Of a stretch of DNA of 64,000 bases, positions 1 to 7,627 are shown one piece after another. Position 1 is the stretch's first letter; each line of letters opens with the position of its first letter. The stretch spans positions 499,425 to 563,424 of the forward strand of contig JABMLH010000002.1 of NCBI GenBank assembly GCA_013205085.1, written 5' to 3'. This DNA comes from Microbacteriaceae bacterium VKM Ac-2854. Lineage in GTDB: Bacteria > Actinomycetota > Actinomycetes > Actinomycetales > Microbacteriaceae. The notes beneath the pieces were generated by a model that ran no database searches, was not told where the DNA came from, and was given only the letters and a program-made list of their open reading frames with translations. A program made the translations under genes and the position numbers.

Positions 1-95
1 GCGACGAACAGGACGCTCGTCAGGGCGAGAACGGCGGCGCCGAGGATGGCGAACAGCCGCGGTACGGATCGGCGGGGTCGGCTTGGTGAAGTCAC
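1..95 (-). CDS. Partial N-terminus of an exported or membrane protein
   Basis: Reading leftward from a GTG at 95-93, the frame stays open to the window edge and gives about 31 residues. They start with a basic stretch (VTSPSRPRRSVPRLF) followed by a hydrophobic run rich in A, L and V, which is the form of a signal peptide or first membrane segment. No ATG is in frame just upstream. The rest of the gene lies outside the window, so no function can be given. The weak ribosome-binding site is the main doubt. Confidence 0.5.
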   Translation of the reverse strand, partial: MTSPSRPRRSVPRLFAILGAAVLALTSVLFV

Positions 96-144
96 AACGC
101 TGTGCTCATTTCATCGGTGGTCAATCGGTGCGCCCAAGCTAGCG

Positions 145-171
145 CTTATACACCGACCGGCGCGAGTGCAA
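145..171 (-). promoter_or_regulatory. Possible promoter of the partial exported-protein gene
   Basis: On the minus strand TTGCAC (171-166) and TATAAG (150-145) are 15 bases apart, and the partial gene starts about 50 bases downstream. The spacing is shorter than the usual 17, so this is tentative. The -35 box directly follows the terminator-like hairpin at 173-203. Confidence 0.3.
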
Positions 172-172
172 G

Positions 173-203
173 AACGGGGTGGGACTGTGAATCCCGCCCC
201 GTT
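173..203 (-). terminator. Hairpin after the Gfo/Idh/MocA gene
   Basis: A 12-bp stem (AACGGGGTGGGA with TCCCGCCCCGTT, one T-G pair) with a 7-base loop lies 51 bases past the stop codon of the oxidoreductase gene. There is no long T run. It is placed to end that transcript before the next promoter. It does not belong to the dispersed palindrome families of this window. Confidence 0.5.
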
Positions 204-253
204 CTGGGGGCGAAGAGCGATAATCCGCATCATCGCCGCGACACCGGCGTCGC

Positions 254-1423
254 TCAGGCGACGGAGTGCCAGCGCCCATCCGCCACCGACGCTTCGGCCG
301 CGTCCACCACGCGGGCCGCCGCGAGCGCATCCGCCACCGACGGCGCGACCTGCTCGCCCGTCGTCACCGAGGTCAAGAACTGCCATGCCTCGACGACTTT
401 CAGCTCGTCGAAGCCGGTCGGCTGCCCGGGGCCCGGCTGGAAGCGGGCGAACTCGCCGTCGCCGGGCTTAGCGAGCACCGTGGTGTAGCCGTGCAGGTCT
501 CCCCCGGTGCCGATGCAGACCTCGAGCTCGTTCATCCGCGCGTAGCTCCAGCGCAGCGAGCCGGTGGTGCCGAAGATCTCGATGGCGTAGTCGGCGCGCG
601 GCCCGACGGCCACTCGGGATGCCTCGAGGAAGCCGACGGCGCGGGAGCCGCCGCCGAAGCGCACCAGCATCGACGCGTAGTCCTCGTTCTCGACCGTCTT
701 CTTCGGGTCGTCGGCGGATGCCGTCGTGTGGCCGACCGTCGCGCCACTGGGCACGGGCCGCTCGGTGATCACCGTCTGCGTCAGCGCCGTGACCTCCTCG
801 ATCGGGGCGACGAGGTAGGTGGCGAGGTCGATGCCGTGCGAGAGCAGATCGCCGAGCACGCCGGATCCGGCGCGGGCTCGCTCGTAACGCCAGGTGAAGG
901 CGCCGAGGGGGTCGGCCGAGTAGTCGGCGAGCAGCGAGACCTTGACGTTGGTGATCTCGCCGAGCTCACCGCTCGCGATCAGGGTGCGCGCATGCTGCAC
1001 GGCCGGGGCATGCCGGTAGTTGAAGCCGACGGCCGTGGCGACACCGGCGGCCTCGGCGGCGGCGACGATCTCCGCCGTCTCGGCGGAGTTGCGACCGGTG
1101 GGCTTCTCGATCCAGAACGGCTTGCCGGCGGCCGCGGCCGCGAGCGCGAACTCGCGGTGCAGGAAGTTCGGGGCGCAGATCGAGACCACGTCGACCTCGG
1201 GGTCTGCGAGCACCTCGCGGTAGTCGAGGGTGCCGCGCTCGTAGCCGAGCACGTCCACGGCGTAGTCGATGTTCGCCGGCACGGCGTCGGCGGCGATCAC
1301 GAGACGGGGCGCGAACTCGGCCTCGGGATACGCGTACCGGAGGGAGGAGTAGGCGCGCGAATGCAGTCGCCCCATCCATCCGACGCTGATGAGTCCGACT
1401 CCGATGCTGCGACGTGTGGTCAT
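254..1423 (-). CDS. Gfo/Idh/MocA family oxidoreductase
   Basis: This 389-residue protein belongs to the NAD(P)-dependent sugar or inositol dehydrogenase family. An N-terminal Rossmann fold is shown by GVGLISVGWMGRLHS, and the EKP motif (IEKPTGRNSAE) that carries the family's catalytic lysine lies near residue 100. The C-terminal part has the usual alpha/beta substrate domain. The start was placed at the ATG of MTTRRS because AAGGAGA lies just before it; a longer reading upstream has no such site. It stands alone, with a promoter and two palindromes upstream that suggest a dedicated repressor. The substrate (inositol, a hexose or an amino sugar) cannot be read from the sequence. Confidence 0.9.
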   Translation of the reverse strand: MTTRRSIGVGLISVGWMGRLHSRAYSSLRYAYPEAEFAPRLVIAADAVPANIDYAVDVLGYERGTLDYREVLADPEVDVVSICAPNFLHREFALAAAAAGKPFWIEKPTGRNSAETAEIVAAAEAAGVATAVGFNYRHAPAVQHARTLIASGELGEITNVKVSLLADYSADPLGAFTWRYERARAGSGVLGDLLSHGIDLATYLVAPIEEVTALTQTVITERPVPSGATVGHTTASADDPKKTVENEDYASMLVRFGGGSRAVGFLEASRVAVGPRADYAIEIFGTTGSLRWSYARMNELEVCIGTGGDLHGYTTVLAKPGDGEFARFQPGPGQPTGFDELKVVEAWQFLTSVTTGEQVAPSVADALAAARVVDAAEASVADGRWHSVA

Positions 1424-1472
1424 GGTGACCGATCTCCTTCGACCTGGTGCGTCCGACCCCTCCGAACGTGGG

Positions 1473-1522
1473 TCGAATCGATTCGACACTGCAGTTTAGC
1501 CGAATATGTTCGGACAATACAA
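1473..1522 (-). promoter_or_regulatory. Promoter with two dyad operators before the oxidoreductase gene
   Basis: On the minus strand TTGTAT (1522-1517) and TAAACT (1498-1493) are 18 bases apart. A perfect 14-bp palindrome, TCGAATCGATTCGA (1473-1486), covers the expected start of transcription and has the central CG typical of LacI-family operators. A second dyad, CCGAA-N4-TTCGG (1500-1513), lies between the boxes. The arrangement suggests repression; no regulator gene is adjacent. Confidence 0.5.
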
Positions 1523-1615
1523 CTTGATTGGCGTAGGCGTTGCGACCCAATCTCGGCTGAGAGTCGCTCTCGGCCGCGATGATGGCTGACGAACGATCTC
1601 AGCCGAGGTTACGCA

Positions 1616-2197
1616 TCAGCCGGTCGTGTGCACCTTCAGCTGAGCGGCCGTGAGGCCCTGCTCCGCGATCAGCTCGACGGCATCCGCGGCGTCGCCGATC
1701 AGGATGGGCAGGGTCTCGCGCTCGGTGCCGGCAAAGTCCTTCAGGACGTAGTCCGCGGCGTCCTGCCGACCGGGCGGACGGCCGACACCCACGCGCACGC
1801 GGAGGAAGTCGCCGCCACCGGTCGCGGCGATGATGTCGCGGATGCCGTTGTGGCCGCCGTGGCCGCCACCCTGCTTGAGTTTGAGGGTGTCGAACGGGAT
1901 GTCGAGTTCGTCGTGGAGCACGATCAGTTGCTCGGGCGGCAGCGAATAGAACTTCAACAGCTGCGAGGTCGGACCGCCGGAGAGGTTCATGAAGCTGTTC
2001 GGCTTGGCCAGGATCAACTTCGGTCCACCGGGGCGGACGAAGCCCTCGGCGACGGTCGCGTTCGCCTTGTGGGTCTTGAACGGCGCGGACATCCGCCGTG
2101 CGAGCTCGTCGAGCACCATCTGGCCGACGTTGTGCCGGTTCTTCGCATACTGCGCCCCGGGGTTGCCGAGGCCGACGACGAGCCAGGTGTTACCCAT
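1616..2197 (-). CDS. pth: Peptidyl-tRNA hydrolase
   Basis: The enzyme cleaves peptidyl-tRNAs released from stalled ribosomes and recycles the tRNA. The 193 residues match the family length. The N-terminal GLGNPGAQYAKNRHNVG holds the conserved Asn and the catalytic His; LHDELDIPF holds the conserved Asp, and GGHGGHNGIRDI the tRNA-binding Asn. The ATG was chosen because AGGAGC precedes it and the protein then begins MGNTWLVVGLGNPG as in relatives. It follows rplY on the same strand with 76 bases between, a pair found together in many actinobacteria. A family A hairpin lies in that gap. Confidence 0.97.
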   Translation of the reverse strand: MGNTWLVVGLGNPGAQYAKNRHNVGQMVLDELARRMSAPFKTHKANATVAEGFVRPGGPKLILAKPNSFMNLSGGPTSQLLKFYSLPPEQLIVLHDELDIPFDTLKLKQGGGHGGHNGIRDIIAATGGGDFLRVRVGVGRPPGRQDAADYVLKDFAGTERETLPILIGDAADAVELIAEQGLTAAQLKVHTTG

Positions 2198-2215
2198 GCT
2201 GTGCTCCTCACACGA

Positions 2216-2266
2216 AAGAGGGTTGTCACTTTGTCGGCTCCTCACCGACAAAGTGACAACCTTTTT
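2216..2266. repeat. Family A palindrome, copy A1
   Basis: A perfect 17-bp stem (GGTTGTCACTTTGTCGG, 2221-2237, with its complement at 2245-2261) encloses a 7-base loop, and weaker pairing extends it outward. It lies between rplY and pth, which read in the same direction, so it may reduce read-through or protect the rplY mRNA end. Related copies are at 4701-4895, 32565-32615 and 37796-37842. Read on the minus strand, its loop TGAGGAG resembles loop TGAGTAG of the 32.6-kb copy. Confidence 0.85.
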
Positions 2267-2273
2267 CAGACGT

Positions 2274-2867
2274 TTACTCGGCGGCCTGAGCGGCTTCCTG
2301 GTCTGACTCGTCGCCGAGGTCCTGGTCGACCTCGCCGGTGATGTTGATGACGAGGACGTCCTCCTCGGTCAGCAGCACGGCACCCTCGGGCAGCGGCACG
2401 TCCTTCGCGAGGATCTGGGTGCCGGCCTCGAGGCCCTCGATGTCGACGACGACGTTCTCGGGGATGCTGATCGCCAGCGCCTCGAGCGAGATGGTGTTGT
2501 TCTCGATCTGCACGGCGGTGCCGGCGGCGGCCTCACCGGTCGTGTGCACGGCCACGTCGACGGTCACGCGCTCGCCCTGGCGGACGACGATGAGGTCCAT
2601 GTGCTCGATGATCTGCAGGACCGGGTCCTTCTGCACGTCCTTGACCAGCACGAGCTGCTTGGTGCCCTCGATGTCGAGGTCGAGGATCGCGTTCGCCTTG
2701 CGGATGACCAGGCCGGTCTGGTGCGCGGGCAGCGCGACGTGCACCGGGTCGGTGCCGTGGCCGTAGATGACGGCGGGGATCTTGCCGGCGGCGCGGAGCT
2801 TGCGCGCCGCACCCTTGCCGAAGGACGTGCGGTTCTCGGCCGCGATCTTGTTGCTGGCTTCAGCCAT
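2274..2867 (-). CDS. rplY: 50S ribosomal protein L25 / general stress protein Ctc
   Basis: The long (CTC) form of L25 binds 5S rRNA in the large ribosomal subunit. The 197 residues begin MAEASNKIAAENRTSFGKGAARKLR and include the family segments GKIPAVIYGHGTDPVHVALP and DLIVVRQGERVTVDVAVH, followed by the C-terminal beta domain (about residues 95-180) and an acidic tail. AAGGAGA lies seven bases before the ATG. It is the first gene of a pth operon and is divergent from gnd. In many actinobacteria it directly follows glmU-prs; here about 9.7 kb separates them. Confidence 0.96.
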   Translation of the reverse strand: MAEASNKIAAENRTSFGKGAARKLRAAGKIPAVIYGHGTDPVHVALPAHQTGLVIRKANAILDLDIEGTKQLVLVKDVQKDPVLQIIEHMDLIVVRQGERVTVDVAVHTTGEAAAGTAVQIENNTISLEALAISIPENVVVDIEGLEAGTQILAKDVPLPEGAVLLTEEDVLVINITGEVDQDLGDESDQEAAQAAE

Positions 2868-3226
2868 GATGTTGTCTCCTTGGGGCGTGGCTCGTGGCCA
2901 CGGAATCGTCTCGCGCGGCGGAAGGCCGCGGCGATGTCTCGTCAACTCGAACGCATGTCAGCGTGAGGAAGACCCGTGGCGGTGCTCGCGCACGCCATGC
3001 CTGCCCACCGCGTCGATCACGGATGCGTGAGCGCATCCCTCGCCGAAGTTCAGTGGGAGAGTCTAGCCCGGATGCGCGGGGCGTGCCAGCCCGGGCGTGT
3101 AGCAGCTGTGGCGAACGCACGTGATCCGCGCTCGTGACGGACGTGCATCCGCTCACCGCCTCGCGCGCAGGCCGAGCCGATAACCTGGACCACGGCCCTC
3201 ACATACCTGCAATGCCAAGGAGAACC
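2868..3226. other. 359-bp divergent intergenic region between rplY and gnd
   Basis: It holds the rplY promoter (3060-3089) and a small perfect hairpin, GGATGCG-TGAG-CGCATCC at 3021-3038, which would lie in the long rplY leader (about 185 bases). A TAACCT at 3181-3186 could be the gnd -10 box, giving a leader of about 35-40 bases. I see no open frame with a ribosome-binding site. Some L25 leaders are regulatory in bacteria, but no known element was recognised here. Confidence 0.5.
3060..3089 (-). promoter_or_regulatory. Probable rplY-pth promoter
   Basis: On the minus strand CTGGCA (3089-3084) and TAGACT (3065-3060) are 18 bases apart. Transcription would start near 3053, leaving a leader of about 185 bases that contains the hairpin at 3021-3038. 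Confidence 0.5.
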
Positions 3227-4684
3227 GTGTCTGACAAGCCCACCGCAGTCGCCAACATCGGAGTCGTCGGGATGGCGGTGATGGGGTCGAACCTCGCACG
3301 CAACCTGGCGAGCCGCGAGGGCAACACCGTCGCGATCTACAACCGCACCTACGCCCGCACCGAGAAGGTGCTGACCGAGCACCCCGAAGCGAACTTCGTC
3401 GCGTCCGAGTCCATCGCGGACTTCGCCGCCTCTCTCGCGAAGCCGCGTACCGCGATCATCATGGTCCAGGCCGGCCGCGGCACGGACGCCGTCATCAACG
3501 AGCTGACCGAGGTCTTCGAGCCGGGCGACATCATCGTCGATGGCGGCAACGCGCTGTTCACCGACACCATCCGCCGCGAGAAGGCCGTCCGCGAGACCGG
3601 CATCAACTTCGTCGGCGCCGGCATCTCCGGTGGCGAGGAGGGCGCGCTGCTCGGCCCGTCCATCATGCCCGGCGGTTCGGACGAGGCGTGGGTCACGCTC
3701 GGCCCGATCCTGAAGTCGATCGCCGCGGTCGCCGAGGGCGAGCCCTGCGTCACGCACGTCGGCCACGACGGCGCCGGCCACTTCGTCAAGATGATCCACA
3801 ACGGCATCGAGTACGCCGACATGCAGCTGATCGGCGAGGCCTACGACCTCATCCGCCGCGGCACCGGCAAGACCCCGTCCGAGATCGCCGCGATCTTCGC
3901 CGAGTGGAACGAGGGCGAGCTCGAGAGCTACCTGATCGAGATCACCGCCGAGGTGCTCAAGCAGGTCGACGCGAAGACCGGGCAGCCGCTGGTCGACGTG
4001 ATCGTCGACCAGGCCGGCTCCAAGGGCACCGGCGTGTGGACGGTGCAGACCGCGCTCGACCTGGGCGTGCCCGTCTCCGGCATCGCGGAGGCCGTGTTCG
4101 CGCGCTCCGTGTCGTCCAAGCCGGCGCAGCGCGCCGCCGCATCCGCCCTGCCCGGCCCGTCGGCCGTGCCGGTCGAGGACGTGGACGGCTTCATCGAGTC
4201 GGTGCGCCAGGCGCTGTACGCCTCGAAGATCATCGCCTACAGCCAGGGCTTCGACGCGATCGTCGCAGGAGCCGAGCAGTACGGCTGGGACATCAAGAAG
4301 GGCGAGATCGCGAAGATCTGGCGCGGCGGCTGCATCATCCGCGCCCGCTTCCTGAACCGCATCACGGAGGCGTACGCCGAGAACCCCGAGCTGGTCTCGC
4401 TGGTCACGGCGCCGTTCTTCACCGAGGCCGTCGCCCGCACGCAGGACGCGTGGCGCAGCACCGTGGTGTACGCCGCGACCGCGGGCATCCCCGCGCCGGT
4501 GTTCTCCTCCTCGCTCGCGTACTACGACAGCCTGCGCGCCGACCGCCTGCCGGCCGCGCTCGTGCAGGGCCAGCGCGACTTCTTCGGCGCGCACACCTAC
4601 AAGCGCGTCGACATCGACGGCACCTTCCACACCCTGTGGAGCGGCGACCGCACCGAGGTCGAGCAGGACCCGTCGACCCACTAG
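3227..4684 (+). CDS. gnd: 6-phosphogluconate dehydrogenase (decarboxylating)
   Basis: It catalyses oxidative decarboxylation of 6-phosphogluconate to ribulose 5-phosphate in the pentose phosphate pathway, making NADPH. The nucleotide-binding loop is GVVGMAVMGSNLARNL. The family signature VGAGISGGEEGALLGPSIMP and the active-site segment HFVKMIHNGIEYADMQ are intact, and the helical C-terminal domain is complete (485 residues). The GTG start was chosen over an upstream in-frame ATG because AAGGAGA is 4 bases before the GTG and would be inside the longer version. It is a single gene convergent with the GH13 gene; a triple hairpin repeat fills the gap. Confidence 0.96.
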   Translation: MSDKPTAVANIGVVGMAVMGSNLARNLASREGNTVAIYNRTYARTEKVLTEHPEANFVASESIADFAASLAKPRTAIIMVQAGRGTDAVINELTEVFEPGDIIVDGGNALFTDTIRREKAVRETGINFVGAGISGGEEGALLGPSIMPGGSDEAWVTLGPILKSIAAVAEGEPCVTHVGHDGAGHFVKMIHNGIEYADMQLIGEAYDLIRRGTGKTPSEIAAIFAEWNEGELESYLIEITAEVLKQVDAKTGQPLVDVIVDQAGSKGTGVWTVQTALDLGVPVSGIAEAVFARSVSSKPAQRAAASALPGPSAVPVEDVDGFIESVRQALYASKIIAYSQGFDAIVAGAEQYGWDIKKGEIAKIWRGGCIIRARFLNRITEAYAENPELVSLVTAPFFTEAVARTQDAWRSTVVYAATAGIPAPVFSSSLAYYDSLRADRLPAALVQGQRDFFGAHTYKRVDIDGTFHTLWSGDRTEVEQDPSTH

Positions 4685-4700
4685 TCGCCGCGACACCGGA

Positions 4701-4895
4701 GGGGGTTGTCACTGCGTCCCGCACTCCGTGAGACGAAGTGACAACCCCCTCGACGTGCACGGACTCGACAGGGGGTTGTCACTGCGCCCCGCACTCCGTG
4801 AGACGAAGTGACAACCCCCTCGACGTGCACGGACTCGACAGGGGGTTGTCACTGCGCCCCGCACTCCGTGAGACGAAGTGACAACCCCCTCGACG
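4701..4895. repeat. 70-bp tandem repeat (2.8 copies), each a family A-like hairpin
   Basis: The unit begins GGGGGTTGTCACTGCG at 4701, 4771 and 4841, so the period is exactly 70 bases and the copies are almost identical. Each unit forms a 13-bp stem (GGGGGTTGTCACT with AGTGACAACCCCC) plus four further pairs beyond a mismatch. It lies between convergent gnd and the glucosidase gene. The near identity of the copies points to recent amplification. The stem core GTTGTCACT is shared with family A elsewhere. Confidence 0.95.
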
Positions 4896-4897
4896 GT

Positions 4898-6544
4898 TCA
4901 GCGGAGCCAGGCGGTGGTGTTCGGGGGCAGGAGGTTCCCGCCCTCGAGGCGGCAGCTGGAGAGCAGTACCCCGCCCGCGGGCAGCGGGACGGGCTCGGCG
5001 CCGAAGTTGGTGATGGACTGCCATCCGTTGGGGCGGGCGAAGTGCAGCACGTCGGATGCGCTGGGCAACCACTCGAGCGACTCGTCCGTCTGCAGCTCGT
5101 GTCGCAACGCGAGGGCCTCGCGGTACAGCGTCAGCGTCGAGGTCGGCCCGCCGTCCTGCGCCTCGGCCGACAGGGCACCGAACCACCACGGCTGCGGCAG
5201 GTGCGCTCCGCCGGCGCCGAATCCGAACGACTCCCCCTCGGAGGTCCACGGGATCGGCACGCGGCAGCCGTCGCGGCCGATCTCGACTCCCGGATTGCGG
5301 AAGTAGCTCGGATCCTGACGCTGCGCCCGCGCGATCTCGATCACCTCCTGCAGCCCCAGCTCCTCGCCCTGGTAGAGGTAGGCGGAGCCGGGCAGCGCGA
5401 ACATCAACAGGCTCGCCGCGCGAGCTCTGCGCAGTCCGAGCGCGGGATCGTAGGCGGGCGACTTCCCGCCGCTGAGCAGCCACTGCTTCGCCGGCGCGAT
5501 CTCCTGCTCGCCCTTCGGCGGCAGTCCGTAGCGGGTCGCGTGGCGCACGACGTCGTGGTTCGAGAACACCCACGTCGTCGAGGATCCGGATTCCTGCGCC
5601 AACTCGAGGTTGAACGCGATCACGTCGCGGAACTGCGCGGCATCGAAGTCCGACTCGAGCAGGTCGAAGTTGAAGGCCTGGCCCAGGCCCTCCGGGCTCG
5701 CGTAGCGAGCGCGACGGGAGGCATCCACCCACGCCTCGGCGACGGCGGTGCGCGGCGGGTCGTATTCGTCGAAGACCGCGCGCCACTCGGCGTAGATCTC
5801 GTGCACGTCGTCGCGGTCCCAGATCACGTGCGTGCCGTCGGTGAGCAGTTCGTCCACCACGGACTGCGGCGGCAGCGGATCCGGCAGTGCCTTCGCGAGG
5901 CCGTGCGCGACATCCACGCGGAAGCCGTCGACGCCGCGGTCGGCCCAGAACCGGAGGGTGCGTAGGAAATCGTCGCGCACCTCGCGGTTGTGCCAGTTGA
6001 AGTCGGGCTGCTCGGGGGCGAACAGGTGCAGGTAGAACTGGCCGTCCCCCACCGGCTGCCACGCGGAACCGCCGAAGATCGACTGCCAGTCGCTGGGCGG
6101 CTGGTCGCCGACGCCGTCCCGGAAGATGTAGCGGTCGCGGGCCGCGGATCCCTTCGGTGCGGCGAGCGCCTCGACGAACCATTCGTGCCGGTCGGAGGAG
6201 TGGTTCGGCACGATGTCGACGATCAGCTTGATGCCGGCCGCGTGCATCCGCTCGACCATCACGTCGAACTCGGCGAGGGTGCCGATCTTCGGGTCGACGT
6301 CGCGGTAGTCGTCGACGTCGTAGCCGCCGTCCGCGAGGGCCGACGGGTAGAACGGCGAGAGCCAGACCGCGTCGATGCCCAGTTCGACGAGATACGAGAT
6401 GCGCGCCGTGATGCCGCGCAGATCCCCGATCCCGTCCCCGTTCGCATCCGCGAAGCTGCGCGGATACACCTGGTATACGGCGGCCTGCCGCCACCAGTCC
6501 TTCCCGGTCTCGGTGGCTCGGGGCGCGGTCATGGTCTCGACCAA
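4898..6544 (-). CDS. GH13 alpha-glucosidase (oligo-1,6-glucosidase / maltase type)
   Basis: A cytoplasmic enzyme, no signal peptide, expected to hydrolyse alpha-glucosidic bonds in short oligosaccharides. The (beta/alpha)8 barrel starts at WWRQAAVYQVYPRSFADANG. The nucleophile Asp is in DGFRVDVAHG (about residue 207), the acid/base Glu in AVAEAWVD (about 268), and the HD motif in FSNHDVVRHATRYG (about 326). The 548 residues fit the family. The TTG start is preferred: AAAGGA lies 7 bases before it, whereas the next ATG (four codons on) is too far from that site. It follows the sugar importer on the same strand, which suggests that it processes the imported sugar. Confidence 0.92.
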   Translation of the reverse strand: MVETMTAPRATETGKDWWRQAAVYQVYPRSFADANGDGIGDLRGITARISYLVELGIDAVWLSPFYPSALADGGYDVDDYRDVDPKIGTLAEFDVMVERMHAAGIKLIVDIVPNHSSDRHEWFVEALAAPKGSAARDRYIFRDGVGDQPPSDWQSIFGGSAWQPVGDGQFYLHLFAPEQPDFNWHNREVRDDFLRTLRFWADRGVDGFRVDVAHGLAKALPDPLPPQSVVDELLTDGTHVIWDRDDVHEIYAEWRAVFDEYDPPRTAVAEAWVDASRRARYASPEGLGQAFNFDLLESDFDAAQFRDVIAFNLELAQESGSSTTWVFSNHDVVRHATRYGLPPKGEQEIAPAKQWLLSGGKSPAYDPALGLRRARAASLLMFALPGSAYLYQGEELGLQEVIEIARAQRQDPSYFRNPGVEIGRDGCRVPIPWTSEGESFGFGAGGAHLPQPWWFGALSAEAQDGGPTSTLTLYREALALRHELQTDESLEWLPSASDVLHFARPNGWQSITNFGAEPVPLPAGGVLLSSCRLEGGNLLPPNTTAWLR

Positions 6545-6572
6545 GGGGGGGTCCTTTCGGGATGGGTGGTGG

Positions 6573-6614
6573 CGAAAAGTTGCAGGTCAACTCGAGTTCA
6601 CCTGCAACTTTTCG
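6573..6614. repeat. Family B palindrome, copy B1
   Basis: A 42-bp palindrome with no loop: CGAAAAGTTGCAGGT, one C-C mismatch, then the palindromic centre AACTCGAGTT, then the mirror arm. It lies between the permease gene and the glucosidase gene, both on the minus strand, so it could reduce read-through between them. Confidence 0.85.
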
Positions 6615-6733
6615 GTAAGAGGCGGCGCTGCGCGCGTCTCGGTGATGTGAGCTGCAAGGCGGAGGAGGGAGTGCGGGCGGAGCCCTCACGACCGACGACA
6701 ACGCTGCAGATCGCATTACCGAGGCGGGCGCCG

Positions 6734-7627
6734 CTACTTGATGGCGCCTTGGACGACGCCGGACATGACCCAGCGTTGGGTGAAGAGGTAGACGATGAGG
6801 GTGGGGGCCATCGCCATCAGGTAGCTGGCGAAGGAGATGTTGTAGTTCGTCGAGAAGCTGAGCTGGAAGATGCTCTGCACCACCGGGATGGTCTGCAGCG
6901 CCGGATCCGCGGTGATCAGAGACGGCATCATGTAGTCGTTCCACGCGGCGAGGAAGGCGAAGATTCCCACCGTCGCGTTCATCGGGCCCAGCAGCGGGAA
7001 GATCAGCTTCCAGAACACCTGCCAGGTCGACGCGCCGTCCAGCCGCGCGCTCTCCTCCAACTCCAGCGGCAGGGAGCGCAGGAACGCCGAGTACAGCAGC
7101 ACCGAGAACGACAGCTGGAACATGATGTGCAGGATCGTGACGCCGATCGGGTTGTCCAGCCCGAGCATCGCGGTGAGCTTGATCTGCGACAGCGCGATCA
7201 CCGGGAACGGCAGGAACATCGCCGCGAGCAGGTAGATGAACGACCAGCGGAACAGCCGCTTGTCCCAGTTGCGCGCGATCGCGAACGAGGCGAGCGAGGA
7301 CAGGATGATCGTGCCGGCCACGGAGAAGACGGCGACGCCGAGCGAGATGGCGAAGGCCCGCGGGAAGTTCGTCAGCGTCCACGCGTCGACGAAGCTCTGC
7401 GGGTTGAAGGGCGCCGGCAGCGAGAAGGCGTTGCCGTCGACCGACTGAGCGCTGGTCTTGAACGCCATCGCGATCGTGACGTACAGCGGCACCAATACCG
7501 TGAGCGCGCAGACGATCAGCAGGATGGTGACCGGCCAGTTGTAGCGCTCGCCGCGCGTGCGCACCGAGCGGTTCGAGACGACGGCGCGGGCCGCACCGCG
7601 GGGCAGGGTCGAGGATTCGGTCGTCAT
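6734..7627 (-). CDS. Sugar ABC transporter permease, MalG type
   Basis: One of two membrane subunits of a CUT1-type carbohydrate importer. The 297 residues contain six predicted membrane segments, the first at about residues 35-55 (TILLIVCALTVLVPLYVTIA). The cytoplasmic EAA loop, ELEESARLDGASTWQVFWKL, contacts the ATPase. The ATG overlaps the stop codon of the preceding permease by one base (TGATG), so the two are translationally coupled. No ATPase gene is present in the cluster; in actinobacteria a shared MsiK-type ATPase encoded elsewhere often serves such systems. Confidence 0.93.
   Translation of the reverse strand: MTTESSTLPRGAARAVVSNRSVRTRGERYNWPVTILLIVCALTVLVPLYVTIAMAFKTSAQSVDGNAFSLPAPFNPQSFVDAWTLTNFPRAFAISLGVAVFSVAGTIILSSLASFAIARNWDKRLFRWSFIYLLAAMFLPFPVIALSQIKLTAMLGLDNPIGVTILHIMFQLSFSVLLYSAFLRSLPLELEESARLDGASTWQVFWKLIFPLLGPMNATVGIFAFLAAWNDYMMPSLITADPALQTIPVVQSIFQLSFSTNYNISFASYLMAMAPTLIVYLFTQRWVMSGVVQGAIK

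Noticed and set aside
2198-2273. Rho-independent terminator with a T run after rplY
   Set aside because: The five T on the plus strand are on the wrong side for the minus-strand operon; the hairpin is better described as family A.
3050-4696. A 548-residue minus-strand frame opposite gnd
   Set aside because: Low-complexity Val/Arg/Asp-rich translation typical of antisense frames; gnd on the plus strand carries all family motifs.
4701-4895. CRISPR array
   Set aside because: The 70-bp period has no unique spacers; the sequence between hairpins is itself repeated.
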